A stretch of DNA of 47,355 nucleotides from Kistimonas sp. bin40 (GTDB lineage: Bacteria > Pseudomonadota > Gammaproteobacteria > Pseudomonadales > Endozoicomonadaceae). Made by a program: the position numbers and the translations under genes. The stretch is taken from assembly GCA_002238585.1 (NCBI GenBank), contig MPMQ01000018.1, positions 1 to 47,355 of the forward strand, read 5' to 3'. Under the pieces are notes generated by a model. That model ran no database searches. It was given only the letters and a program-made list of their open reading frames with translations, and was not told the DNA's origin. Numbering within the stretch: position 1 is the stretch's first letter; every line of letters starts with the position of its first letter. Below, piece after piece: positions 27,666 to 37,018 of the stretch.

Positions 27666-28907
27666 TCAAAAGCTTCCCTGCACCCACTGCTTCAGACGGT
27701 TCAGAAGTCTGGAATGTCCCAGCCTTCCCCGCACAACCGCACTCTGCCTGTTTTCCTGTATATGCTGCTGGGCATACTGCAAAAGACCGACGCCCGTCGC
27801 ATAAACAGGATTGCGCACCACATCAGACAGACCCTCCACATGCTGGGGAATCCCCAAACGCACAGGCATGTGAAAAACTTCTTCGGCCAGTTCAACAACG
27901 CCCTCCATCTTGGCAGTCCCTCCCGTCAGGACAACACCGGCCGCTACCAGTTCCTCAAAACCACTACGTCTCAACTCAGCCTGTATCAGCGAAAACATCT
28001 CGTCGTAACGCGGCTCAACCACTTCCGCCAATGCCTGGCGGGACATATCGCGCGGCAATCGATCACCAACACTGGGCACCTTTATAGTTTCATCAGGTCC
28101 TGCCAATTGCGTCAACGCACAGGCGTACCGAATCTTGATATCTTCGGCATGCTGATAAGGCGTGCGCAAGGCATGGGCAATATCATTGGTCACCTGATCA
28201 CCTGCAATAGGAATCACCGCTGTATGACGAATAGCTCCTTCTGTAAAGATAGCTATATCTGTTGTTCCACCACCAATATCAACAAGACAAACACCCAATT
28301 CTTTTTCATCATCCGTCAGAACCGAATAACTGGAGGCCAGTTGTTCCAGAATGACATCATCCACCTCCAGATCACAACGACGAATTGACTTTTCGATATT
28401 TTGTACGGCGTTGACTGCACAAGTGACCAGGTGCACCTTGGCCTCCAGGCGCACGCCGGACATACCCAGCGGCTCCTTGACGCCTTCCTGAGAATCAATC
28501 ACATATTCCTGCGGTAATATGTGCAGTATTTTTTGATCAGCCGGAATGGCAACGGCCTGGGCCGCGTCAATGACCCGCTCCATATCGGCGTGCGCCACTT
28601 CCCGCTCCCTTATAGCTACTATGCCATGAGAATTAAGGCTACGGATATGATTGCCGGCGATTCCAACGTAGACGGAATCCACCTGGCAGCCCGCCATGAG
28701 TTCCGCTTCTTCTACCGCACGCTGAATAGACTGCACAGTCGATTCGATATTAACGACAACGCCCTTACGCATCCCCCGGGACGGGTGCGAACCTATACCC
28801 ACCACTTCAATGGCGCCTCTGTCTGTGATCTCGCCCACAAGAGCCACAACCTTTGATGTCCCTATATCAAGACCAACGACCATTTTTTCATTCACAGAGC
28901 TTGTCAT
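27666..28907 (-). CDS. ftsA: Cell division protein FtsA
   Basis: FtsA is the actin-like membrane tether for FtsZ. The 413-residue product opens VVGLDIGTSKVVALVGEI, has the 1C domain, the phosphate-binding LVDIGGGTTDIAIFTEG near residue 205, and VLTGGTAKMEGV near 335. It ends in an amphipathic helix RLLNRLKQWVQGSF that inserts in the inner membrane. An AGGTGA site lies just before ATG 28907. It is between ftsQ (64 bp upstream) and ftsZ. Confidence 0.98.
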   Translation of the reverse strand: MTSSVNEKMVVGLDIGTSKVVALVGEITDRGAIEVVGIGSHPSRGMRKGVVVNIESTVQSIQRAVEEAELMAGCQVDSVYVGIAGNHIRSLNSHGIVAIREREVAHADMERVIDAAQAVAIPADQKILHILPQEYVIDSQEGVKEPLGMSGVRLEAKVHLVTCAVNAVQNIEKSIRRCDLEVDDVILEQLASSYSVLTDDEKELGVCLVDIGGGTTDIAIFTEGAIRHTAVIPIAGDQVTNDIAHALRTPYQHAEDIKIRYACALTQLAGPDETIKVPSVGDRLPRDMSRQALAEVVEPRYDEMFSLIQAELRRSGFEELVAAGVVLTGGTAKMEGVVELAEEVFHMPVRLGIPQHVEGLSDVVRNPVYATGVGLLQYAQQHIQENRQSAVVRGRLGHSRLLNRLKQWVQGSF

Positions 28908-28971
28908 TGCTCACCTACCTGCCGTCCTGCTGTTTGCGAAGCGCCGTCAGGGGCGCTTCTTGTCAAGGCAA

Positions 28972-29847
28972 TCAGAGCCTGTTTTTTTCTGTGTCCGATG
29001 TCCGCACAGTCATCTCATCGGTTCGCAGCCAGCGAACAGCCGCACCGTCCCTGTAACGCAAATCCACACTTCGAATACGAATCCAGACATCCTTGAGGGA
29101 AACTTCGTACAGGCGGATAAAGCGCCGCAAGCGCCGTCGCAGTTGCTCATTCCCCAGGCGCACCACGACTTTACCGACCCTGAAACTCCAGCTTCCTGTC
29201 TCCGTCAAAGACACCCCCGCCACTGCCAGTCCCAGAGGACGCATACTCTTTTCCAGCGACAAATACTGCTGCATTACATCCTCCTGGCTGCCGTCAGGGC
29301 CGTACAGCAACGGCAAAGTGCCAGGACTCCCCCGGGACCCAAAGTCGAGAACTTCTCCACGCGCATTGACGAGCCTGTCGTCCTGCCAGTGAGCGACAGG
29401 CACCTCTTCCTCAACCTGCACCAACAGCCTGGCCGGCCAGACTCTACGCACGGAGGCACGGGATACCCGGCCGTCATGCTGCAGCAGCGCGGCTATAGCT
29501 TGAGTATTGAGACTGAAAAAGCTTGTTTGCACGCAAGGAAGAAGCAAGGACTGCAACTCCTGCCTGCTGACATGAAAAAAAGGAGCCCTGACCTCAACCT
29601 TGCTGACAGGCCGGTTCAACCAGTCGCCAAAAACCGGGAGCAACCAGGTGGCACTGACTCCTGCCATGGCCACTCCAGCGCAAAAGAAACCCACCAACTT
29701 CCACCAACCGACCCTGTTGAAAAAGCGGGTGCCCTGTTTTCTTTTCAGCCGCCCCCACAGCGACAGCCCCGGCTTCAGCCTGTCCCTGCGATAGTGCCTG
29801 ACATACCGACGGGCATCCACGGCCATTCCTCGCGCTCTGTATGCCAC
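28972..29847 (-). CDS. ftsQ: Cell division protein FtsQ
   Basis: FtsQ is a bitopic divisome protein that bridges early and late division proteins through FtsB and FtsL. The 291-residue product has a basic cytoplasmic tail of about 50 residues, one membrane helix (WWKLVGFFCAGVAMAGVSA), a POTRA domain (VSKVEVRAPFFHVSRQEL; VRRVWPARLLVQVEEEVPVA) and the beta domain. The start GTG 29847 has GAGGT nearby and overlaps the end of murC-ddl by 73 bp. ATG 29826 is an alternative. Sequence is poorly conserved in this family, but order and domains agree. Confidence 0.93.
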   Translation of the reverse strand: MAYRARGMAVDARRYVRHYRRDRLKPGLSLWGRLKRKQGTRFFNRVGWWKLVGFFCAGVAMAGVSATWLLPVFGDWLNRPVSKVEVRAPFFHVSRQELQSLLLPCVQTSFFSLNTQAIAALLQHDGRVSRASVRRVWPARLLVQVEEEVPVAHWQDDRLVNARGEVLDFGSRGSPGTLPLLYGPDGSQEDVMQQYLSLEKSMRPLGLAVAGVSLTETGSWSFRVGKVVVRLGNEQLRRRLRRFIRLYEVSLKDVWIRIRSVDLRYRDGAAVRWLRTDEMTVRTSDTEKNRL

Positions 29848-32198
29848 AGCACCTCAAGAACCAGATCCTCAAACGCATAGCCCACAGCAGCGGCTGCCAT
29901 GGGAACAAGACTATGGTCAGTCAGTCCCGGCAGGGTATTGACTTCCAGCAGCCAGAATTTCCCCTGCTTGTCCTGCATGAGATCCACCCGCCCCCAGCTG
30001 CAGCACCCCAAACTTTCGAAAGCCTGCAGTGCCAGTTTTTGCACTTCTTCCTCTTTCTCAGCCGACAACCCGGAGGGAATGCGGTAGCGGGTACTATTGG
30101 ACAGATACTTGGCATCGTAATCGAAGAACGCATGGCCATGATCAAGGCGTATGACAGGCAAGGGGCTGTTTCTCAGAATGCCGACGGTAAACTCACTCCC
30201 CTCTATCATCTGCTCTATCATAACCGCCTTGCTGTGTTCCAGGACCTGACCTACAGCAGACTCCAGCTCGCCTTTGGTACGCACAGGAAAGGTGCAGATA
30301 CTGGAGCCTTCATCATTGGGTTTTACAAAAACAGGCAAAGGCAAGGGCAGACTGCGAAGATCAGTCTGGGCATTGGCCATATAAAATGGCGGCGTCGCCA
30401 GGTTCTGGCTGGTCCAGATCAGCTTGCTTCGGCATTTGTCCATACCCAGTGCCGAAGCCTCAACACCACAGCCGGTGTAGGGAATACGCAAGAATTCAAG
30501 CAACCCCTGCACAGTCCCGTTCTCGCCCGCTCCGCCATGCAGAGCCAGAAAGGCCCGCTCCGGTTTCAGACTGTCGAGCTGCCCGATCAGATTCTCTTTG
30601 ATATCCACCAGAACAGCCTCAACGCCCAGTTTTGTGAGCACCTCAAAAACACGCTGGCCGGAATCACGTGAAATGGCAGCCTCAGGAGAATCACCGCCGC
30701 ACAGCACAGCGACACGCCCAAGGACAGACACCCGCCTGCGTTGTATCTCACGACGATCGGGCGTCAGAAACTTGTAGTGCTTGTCACGCATCCGGTTTGT
30801 TTCACAATGATCACGTAGCATGGACACCACATTCGTTACATCACCCGCACCCTGAATCATCAGCACGTCATCTTTTTCCAGCACATCACCCAGCAACTGG
30901 ACAGCCTCGTCCTGGCAAGCGGCCAGCACCGGCTTGATACGTCCATGACTGTTGATCGCAGCACACAAGCTGGCACTGTCCGCACCAGGAATCTTGTTCT
31001 CCCCAGCCGCATAAACGTCCACAAGCAAGAGGACATCCACCCGGGACAAGACTTCAACAAAGTCATCAAAGAGATCACGGGTGCGGGAATAACGATGCGG
31101 CTGGTACACCATGACAAGGCGGCGTCCCGGCCACCCCTGACGCGCTGTGGCCACAGTGGCAGCCACTTCCCTGGGATGGTGCCCATAATCATCCACCAGA
31201 AGAATGCGCCCCCGTCCGGGCCAGTTCATCTCATGCAGCTGAAAGCGCCTGTCAACGCCCTCAAAGCTGGCCAGAGCCGCGCAGATGTTCTCATCCGCAA
31301 CTTTTTCCTCGGCGGCAGCCGCAAACACACCCAGCGCATTGACCACGTTATGTTCACCCGCCAGTGCCAGGCTGACGGGGGTTGGTGCCTTGCCGGCACG
31401 CTCCAGCACAAACGCACTTCTCGCGCCATTTTGTCGAATATCCGAAGCACGGTAGTCAGCATCACAAGACAGGCCATAGGTGATCACCCGCCGCCTTATC
31501 TGCGGCAGAAGCTCGCGAATGACAGGATCGTCAATGCATACAACAGCCAGTCCATAGAGAGGCAAATTGTGGAAAAAATCCAGAAACGCTTGCTGCAGGA
31601 CACGAAAATCTCCGGCATAGGTGTCCATATGGTCAGCATCAATATTGGTCACCACAGCAACGGTCGGCTGCAGTTGCAAAAAAGAGGCATCGCTCTCGTC
31701 CGCTTCAGCAACGAAGTACTGGCTCTTTCCCAGTTGGGCATGAGTTCCCGACACACTGGAGCGACCACCAACGACGAACGTGGGATCCAGACCACCCCGA
31801 TTCAGTACAGATGCCAACAAGCTTGTCGTCGTCGTTTTCCCATGAGTTCCGGCCACGACAATAGCGCGCCTGGATCTCATGATTTCAGCCAGCATTTGTG
31901 CACGGGACACCACAGGTATGCTGTTGTCACGGGCTTGCAGCAGCTCAGGATTATCGTCCCCGATCGCAGCCGACACCACCACAACATCACTATGATCGAC
32001 ATGGGAAGATTCATGCCCGATAAACACCCGGATTCCCAGCCGCACCAGGCGTTTTGTAACCAATGATTCCTGCATATCGGAACCGGATACTTCATAACCC
32101 TGGCCAGACAGCACTTCCGCTATGCCGCACATACCCGAACCACCGATGCCGATAAAGTGGATACGCCTGACGCGGGCCATTTCCGGCATAGGCTGCAT
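29775..32198 (-). CDS. murC-ddl: Fused UDP-MurNAc--L-alanine ligase / D-alanine--D-alanine ligase (MurC-Ddl)
   Basis: One 807-codon frame encodes two enzymes of cytoplasmic peptidoglycan precursor synthesis. Residues 1 to about 460 are MurC, which adds L-Ala to UDP-MurNAc: IHFIGIGGSGMCGIAE, the ATP loop GTHGKTTTTS, and the final domain ending IQGAGDVTNVV. A basic linker of about 30 residues follows (NRMRDKHYKFLTPDRREIQ). From about 490 to 807 is an ATP-grasp Ddl, which makes D-Ala-D-Ala: VAVLCGGDSPEAAIS, FVKPNDEGSS, FFDYDAKYLSNSTRY, and EVNTLPGLTDHSLVPMA. The start ATG 32198 has GGGAGGT five bases upstream. No good ribosome binding site precedes an internal ddl start. In most gammaproteobacteria these are adjacent separate genes; a MurC-Ddl fusion is known in Chlamydia. 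Confidence 0.93.
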   Translation of the reverse strand: MQPMPEMARVRRIHFIGIGGSGMCGIAEVLSGQGYEVSGSDMQESLVTKRLVRLGIRVFIGHESSHVDHSDVVVVSAAIGDDNPELLQARDNSIPVVSRAQMLAEIMRSRRAIVVAGTHGKTTTTSLLASVLNRGGLDPTFVVGGRSSVSGTHAQLGKSQYFVAEADESDASFLQLQPTVAVVTNIDADHMDTYAGDFRVLQQAFLDFFHNLPLYGLAVVCIDDPVIRELLPQIRRRVITYGLSCDADYRASDIRQNGARSAFVLERAGKAPTPVSLALAGEHNVVNALGVFAAAAEEKVADENICAALASFEGVDRRFQLHEMNWPGRGRILLVDDYGHHPREVAATVATARQGWPGRRLVMVYQPHRYSRTRDLFDDFVEVLSRVDVLLLVDVYAAGENKIPGADSASLCAAINSHGRIKPVLAACQDEAVQLLGDVLEKDDVLMIQGAGDVTNVVSMLRDHCETNRMRDKHYKFLTPDRREIQRRRVSVLGRVAVLCGGDSPEAAISRDSGQRVFEVLTKLGVEAVLVDIKENLIGQLDSLKPERAFLALHGGAGENGTVQGLLEFLRIPYTGCGVEASALGMDKCRSKLIWTSQNLATPPFYMANAQTDLRSLPLPLPVFVKPNDEGSSICTFPVRTKGELESAVGQVLEHSKAVMIEQMIEGSEFTVGILRNSPLPVIRLDHGHAFFDYDAKYLSNSTRYRIPSGLSAEKEEEVQKLALQAFESLGCCSWGRVDLMQDKQGKFWLLEVNTLPGLTDHSLVPMAAAAVGYAFEDLVLEVLWHTEREEWPWMPVGMSGTIAGTG

Positions 32199-32253
32199 GA
32201 GACCTCCCGGGGCAACACAGAACTCAGGCGTCTGCTGGCTGCTCGCCACAACT

Positions 32254-33336
32254 TCAGACACCGGCAACCTCCATGCAATGGTCCGACACCAACTGCGCTG
32301 CATCAAGGCAGGCGGCTTCCCGCGCTGCAACAGACATGGCTCTGAGCTGATTTTTGTCTTTCACCAGCTGTCGAAGAAGGCGAGCCAGACTCTGATCGTT
32401 CATCTGTGATTGTTCCAGAAGATAAGCCGCCTTCCTGTCGACCAGATAGCGGGCATTGTGGAGTTGCTGTTGATCTTTATGCCAGGGGTAAGGAACAAGA
32501 ATGGAGGCTTTACCTGCCACAGCCAGTTCGGATACGGTCGCACCGCCAGAACGGCACACCACCAGATCGGCCCAGCTGTAGGCGCTGGCCATATCGGTGA
32601 TAAAGGGATCCACCCGTCCTGCCACCCCCAGGCTTTTGTAGAGGTCCTGCGTTGTCTTGCATCCGGATTTTCCTGTCTGATGCCAGACTTCGGGGGCCTC
32701 TTCACCCATCAAAGCCAAAGCGGCGGGAACACAGACATTGAGAGGCTGTGCCCCCAGACTGCCACCGAGAACCAGCAGCCGCACGGGGCGGTCAGGATCA
32801 GCATCCGGACACTTCTCCGCCCTTGCTGGCTCCATGGCCCAACGCAGCGGGGTGCCTGTGCAGATGCCTACCCGCCCGGGAAAAGCAGCCGGAAAAGCCT
32901 CCAGGCAACGAACGGCAAATGGCCGAGCCAACCGATTCGCCCTGCCAAGCACTGCATTTTGTTCATGCAGAACGAGCGGCTTGCGTAACAGCCAGGCGGC
33001 AAGGCTGCCCGGGCCCGAGACATAGCCCCCCATTCCCAGCACAACCATAGCCCGTTGGCGGCGGAGGATAGAGAGCGCGCAAACAACCGAGGCCAGCAGT
33101 CGGAACGGCGCCTGCAACAAGGCCTTCACGCCCTTGCCGCTCAGCCCCCGCACAGGCAAAAAACTGACTTCATACCCCTCTGAAGGGACAAGGTCTTTCT
33201 CCATGCCATAACGCGAACCCAGCCAGTGCACACAGCAGCCGCGACGACGCAGCTCATCGGCGACAGCCAGCGCAGGAAAAATATGCCCCCCCGTCCCTCC
33301 GGCCATAATAACAACGACAGGTGATTTGTCAGGCAC
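32254..33336 (-). CDS. murG: Undecaprenyl-PP-MurNAc-pentapeptide GlcNAc transferase MurG
   Basis: MurG is the peripheral inner-membrane glycosyltransferase that converts lipid I to lipid II. The 360-residue product starts from GTG 33336, overlapping the ftsW stop by 8 bp; longer in-frame starts run into ftsW. Motifs are VVIMAGGTGGHIFPALAVA at the N-terminus, LGMGGYVSGPG near 100, LHEQNAVLG, the UDP-GlcNAc site VVCRSGGATVSELAVAG near 265, and PYPWHKDQQQLHNARYL. Length matches Pseudomonas MurG. It lies 55 bp before murC-ddl. Confidence 0.97.
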   Translation of the reverse strand: MPDKSPVVVIMAGGTGGHIFPALAVADELRRRGCCVHWLGSRYGMEKDLVPSEGYEVSFLPVRGLSGKGVKALLQAPFRLLASVVCALSILRRQRAMVVLGMGGYVSGPGSLAAWLLRKPLVLHEQNAVLGRANRLARPFAVRCLEAFPAAFPGRVGICTGTPLRWAMEPARAEKCPDADPDRPVRLLVLGGSLGAQPLNVCVPAALALMGEEAPEVWHQTGKSGCKTTQDLYKSLGVAGRVDPFITDMASAYSWADLVVCRSGGATVSELAVAGKASILVPYPWHKDQQQLHNARYLVDRKAAYLLEQSQMNDQSLARLLRQLVKDKNQLRAMSVAAREAACLDAAQLVSDHCMEVAGV

Positions 33337-34561
33337 GGCGATAACCCTTTTGTTTATGACTCCAGGGTGTGAATGCCCGCACCACGCCCTTCGCCTTCCA
33401 GTCCCGGCCAGAGCCACTCATACTGGACAGCCGACGTTCAAAATCAATCCGCATCAACAAACCAACCATAACAACACTGGCGAGCAGGCTGCTGCCGCCA
33501 TAACTGAAAAAAGGAAGGGCCATACCTTTGGAAGGGAGAAGACCACTACTGGCGCCTATATTTATAAAAATCTGGGTACTGAAAAGCAGCCCCACACCGT
33601 AGGCAAGGCAGGCAGAAAACAACTGCCCCTCCTGCCCGGCCCGGTGGCCAATCGACAGGGCACGCCAGATTACACCAAAAAGCAGCACTATAACCAGTAA
33701 AGCCCCCACCAACCCCAACTCTTCGGCCACCACCGAGAAAATGAAATCGGTGTGAGGTTCCGGCAAAAAAAACAACTTTTGTATGCCATTACCCAGCCCC
33801 TCACCCCACCAGCTTCCCCGACCGAAACCAATAAGGGACTGCGTCAACTGATAACCGGCACCGAATTGATCGGCCCAGGGATCGGTGTAGGCGGTCAGAC
33901 GCCGCAGCCTGTAAGGAGCCGCCAGAATCAGCAAGGCGGCTCCTGCTGCTGCAACCAGAAAAAAAAGGAGAAAGCGCTCCAGACGTACTCCCCTGAGAAA
34001 CAGCAAGCCCAGAGTCACGCCCAGGCAAACAACAGCCGAACCAAAATCCGGTTCCAACAACAGCAGAAAGACGAACAGTCCTGTCACCAGAAGGGGAGTC
34101 AGCACGGCCGACCAACCTGCTCCCCCGACTTGCTCCCGGCGGGAGCCCAGCCAGGAAGCCGTATAAATCACCAGAGCCAGGCGCGCCACCTCCGAAGCCT
34201 GCAGGTTGACGAATCCGAGACTGATCCAGCGGGAACTGCCATTGACCTCACGCCCCACGCCCGGAATCAGCACCAGCACCAGCAATCCCACAGAACCGAG
34301 CAGCAGCACCCGACTGAAGCGCTCCCAGAGCGCCATCGGAATTGTCATCACCAGCGCCCAGACCACCAGACTGACGCCCATATACACAGCCTGACGCACC
34401 ACGAAGTACAAGGCATTTTTATAGTGCAGGCCCGCCACTTCGACAGAGGCTGAGCTGACCATCACCAACCCCATGGCGATACAGCTCAACATCAAAAGCA
34501 CCAGCGGAAAATCCACCAGCTCCCCATCACGGGTTGAGGTGCCTGTTTTCCACTTAATCAA
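33329..34561 (-). CDS. ftsW: Septal peptidoglycan polymerase FtsW
   Basis: FtsW is a SEDS-family lipid II polymerase of the divisome, partnered with FtsI. It is polytopic, with about ten membrane segments, for example LVLLMLSCIAMGLVMVSSAS and VLLLGSVGLLVLVLIPGVG. Family motifs are NGSSRWISLGFVNLQASE, LLLEPDFGSAVVC, and the C-terminal GLLPSKGMALPFFSYGGSS. No ATG lies near the right place. A TTG at 34561 has GGAGG six bases upstream, overlaps the murD end by 8 bp and gives 410 residues, so it was chosen. Confidence 0.95.
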   Translation of the reverse strand: MIKWKTGTSTRDGELVDFPLVLLMLSCIAMGLVMVSSASVEVAGLHYKNALYFVVRQAVYMGVSLVVWALVMTIPMALWERFSRVLLLGSVGLLVLVLIPGVGREVNGSSRWISLGFVNLQASEVARLALVIYTASWLGSRREQVGGAGWSAVLTPLLVTGLFVFLLLLEPDFGSAVVCLGVTLGLLFLRGVRLERFLLFFLVAAAGAALLILAAPYRLRRLTAYTDPWADQFGAGYQLTQSLIGFGRGSWWGEGLGNGIQKLFFLPEPHTDFIFSVVAEELGLVGALLVIVLLFGVIWRALSIGHRAGQEGQLFSACLAYGVGLLFSTQIFINIGASSGLLPSKGMALPFFSYGGSSLLASVVMVGLLMRIDFERRLSSMSGSGRDWKAKGVVRAFTPWSHKQKGYRRA

Positions 34562-35930
34562 CCAACACCTCCAGGGCCTGCAGGAAGGCTTCGCCACGCT
34601 GTTCATAGCTGTCAAACATATCAAGACTGGAACAGGCGGGGGCCAGCAACACAACATCACCAGGACACGCGCGGCGGGCCGCCAGCTCAACTGCCTGAGT
34701 CATGTCTGCCACCTGACAGACAGGAGCCACATCGGCCAGGGCGCGCGCCAACAGCGGCGCAGCGGCACCAAACACCAGCAGCTCACGCACATAACGCTGG
34801 ACAGCCGGCTTGAGAACCGAAAAGTCAGCGTCTTTCGACAGGCCTCCGGCCAACAAGAGAATGCGCCCTTGCGACTCCCGCCCCAGGGATTCAATGGAAG
34901 CCTGGGCTGCAGCCGGGTTGGTCGCCTTGGAGTCATTGAACCAGCGAACCCCCCGGAATATCCCTGCGTACTGACATCGATGCGGCAGACCGGCAAACTG
35001 TGCCAGCGCCTCCAGCATGACCGGCAATGGCAAGCCCGCACACTGCCCCAGAGCCAGGGCCGCCAGAGCGTTCCCCAGATTGTGCTCCCCCCTGATTTTC
35101 AGGCGGGAAGCAGGCAGCAATGTCTGTGTTCCGCGCGCAAGCCAGCGCTCGCCTTCGTGATGCACAACACCGAAATCCTCATCACCCGGTGGCACACCAA
35201 GGCCAAAAGAGAGACTCTGACAGGCCCTGCTGTCGGCAGGCCGGGTTCTGGCATCATCGCGGTTGTAAACGGCGTAGCGACAGCCTGTGTAGATACGCTG
35301 CTTGGCCTGCACATAGTCGTCAAAGGTGTCGTAACGGTCCATATGATCCTGTGCCAGATTGAGCACAACAGCGGCCTGGGCTCTGAGCGATTGTGTCGTT
35401 TCCAGCTGGAAACTGGACAGCTCAAGAATACACAGGGACGGACGCGGATCTGTCAGCAGATTCATGACCGGCGTTCCGATATTGCCACCCACCCAGGCGG
35501 GAACACCTGCCAGACGGATCATCGACTCCAGCAACCGGGTGACCGTAGTCTTGCCATTGGATCCGGTGACAGCAATGATCGGCACCCGGGGCGCGGGCTG
35601 TGCCTGTATCTGCTGACAAAACAGCTCCACATCACCTGCCACGGCAACGCCCTGCTCCCGCGCCTTGCGAATAGCAGGCTCCTGCAGCGACAGCCCTGGA
35701 CTTACAACAAGGGACTGGGCCCGACACAAGAGACGCCCATCCAGCGGACCACAGACGACCTCAACACCGGGGCACAGACGCCGCAACTCAGCCAGCATGG
35801 GCGGGACAGCCCGGGTATCTGCGACAACAAAGGGGATCTGCCGGGCATGCAACCAGTGCGCACAGGCCAGCCCGCTGTGTCCCAGACCCACAACAACCCT
35901 GTAACCTTCTTCACCTCCGCCTTCAGGCAT
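34554..35930 (-). CDS. murD: UDP-MurNAc-L-Ala--D-glutamate ligase MurD
   Basis: MurD is the cytoplasmic ligase adding D-Glu to UDP-MurNAc-L-Ala. The 458-residue product has an N-terminal nucleotide-binding fold (RVVVGLGHSGLACAHWL), the ATP loop VTGSNGKTTVTRLLESM near 115, an ELSSFQLETT segment, NLAQDHMDRY, and a C-terminal domain with FNDSKATNPAAA and ACSSLDMFDSYEQRG. ATG 35930 starts 5 bp after the mraY stop. A longer frame to 35969 would overlap mraY. Confidence 0.97.
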   Translation of the reverse strand: MPEGGGEEGYRVVVGLGHSGLACAHWLHARQIPFVVADTRAVPPMLAELRRLCPGVEVVCGPLDGRLLCRAQSLVVSPGLSLQEPAIRKAREQGVAVAGDVELFCQQIQAQPAPRVPIIAVTGSNGKTTVTRLLESMIRLAGVPAWVGGNIGTPVMNLLTDPRPSLCILELSSFQLETTQSLRAQAAVVLNLAQDHMDRYDTFDDYVQAKQRIYTGCRYAVYNRDDARTRPADSRACQSLSFGLGVPPGDEDFGVVHHEGERWLARGTQTLLPASRLKIRGEHNLGNALAALALGQCAGLPLPVMLEALAQFAGLPHRCQYAGIFRGVRWFNDSKATNPAAAQASIESLGRESQGRILLLAGGLSKDADFSVLKPAVQRYVRELLVFGAAAPLLARALADVAPVCQVADMTQAVELAARRACPGDVVLLAPACSSLDMFDSYEQRGEAFLQALEVLVD

Positions 35931-35935
35931 TTTTT

Positions 35936-37018
35936 TTACCGCAGGTTGAGTGTGGCCAGAGCCAGGCAAACCAGCACCAGACTGAGGATCCAGAAACGGA
36001 CAACAACCTGCGGTTCGGACCAGCCCTTCAGCTCAAAATGATGATGAAGAGGAGCCATGCGAAAGATGCGGCGTCCCTTCAGCTTGAAGAAACCCACCTG
36101 CAGGATCACTGAAATCGTCTCTGCCACAAACACGCCTCCCATGACAAAAAGCACCAGCTCCTGATGCACTATGACCGCCAGCGTCCCCAGAACGGCTCCC
36201 AGAGCCAGAGACCCCGTATCCCCCATGAAAATTTCGGCCGGATGGGCATTGAACCACAGAAATCCCAGACAAGCCCCGACCAGCGCACCAGCAAAAACAA
36301 CCAGCTCACCAGTACCTGGCACATGGAGAATGTTCGCGTGACGGGCCAGGTCCGCATGGCCACTGATGTAAAGAAAAACGCCCAGGCCGGCACCGACCAT
36401 GGCCACCGGGAGCGCCGCCAGGCCATCGAGTCCATCAGTCAGGTTGACGGCATTCGAGGACCCCACAATCACCAGATATACGAAAAAGGGAAAGAAGAAG
36501 CCCAGTGGCAGATAAAAGCTTTTGAAAACAGGGAGGGTCAAGGCCGTCTCCAACGGCGACCGGGCCGACCAGAAAAGCACAATGCCCACGACCAACCCCA
36601 GCACCGACTGTAGACAGTATTTCTGCCGGGCCGACAAACCACGGGAGCTGGACCACCGGATCTTGAGGTAATCATCAGCAAAGCCCACAGCACCAAACGA
36701 CAGTGCCACAGCCAGCACAAGCCAGATATAGCCGTTGGCCAGATCAGCCCAGAGCACAGTGGCAAGGGCAAGGGCAGCAAGAATCAGCACGCCCCCCAGC
36801 GTCGGCGTCCCCTCCTTGCTCTTGTGGGAGCCAGGACCGTCATCGCGCACCATCTGGCCCAGCTGGAACGCCTTGAGCTGGCGAATCAGAACAGGACCTG
36901 CCAGCAAGGACACAATCATGGATGTCAACAACGCGAAAACAGCACGCAAGCTCAAAGAATGAAAAACGCCAGGCGAGGTCTGGCCCTCAGCCAGATGACT
37001 TATCAGTGTGTACAGCAC
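35936..37018 (-). CDS. mraY: Phospho-MurNAc-pentapeptide translocase MraY
   Basis: MraY is the polytopic inner-membrane enzyme that attaches phospho-MurNAc-pentapeptide to undecaprenyl phosphate, making lipid I. GTG 37018, with AAGGAAG upstream, gives exactly 360 residues, the usual length. The N-terminus VLYTLISHLAEG is typical. Motifs are DDGPGSHKSKEGTPTLGG near 70, the catalytic GFADDYLK Asp pair near 115, SNAVNLTDGLDGLA near 190, and the histidine-rich loop MAPLHHHFELKGW near 325. It overlaps the murF end by 32 bp. Confidence 0.97.
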   Translation of the reverse strand: MLYTLISHLAEGQTSPGVFHSLSLRAVFALLTSMIVSLLAGPVLIRQLKAFQLGQMVRDDGPGSHKSKEGTPTLGGVLILAALALATVLWADLANGYIWLVLAVALSFGAVGFADDYLKIRWSSSRGLSARQKYCLQSVLGLVVGIVLFWSARSPLETALTLPVFKSFYLPLGFFFPFFVYLVIVGSSNAVNLTDGLDGLAALPVAMVGAGLGVFLYISGHADLARHANILHVPGTGELVVFAGALVGACLGFLWFNAHPAEIFMGDTGSLALGAVLGTLAVIVHQELVLFVMGGVFVAETISVILQVGFFKLKGRRIFRMAPLHHHFELKGWSEPQVVVRFWILSLVLVCLALATLNLR

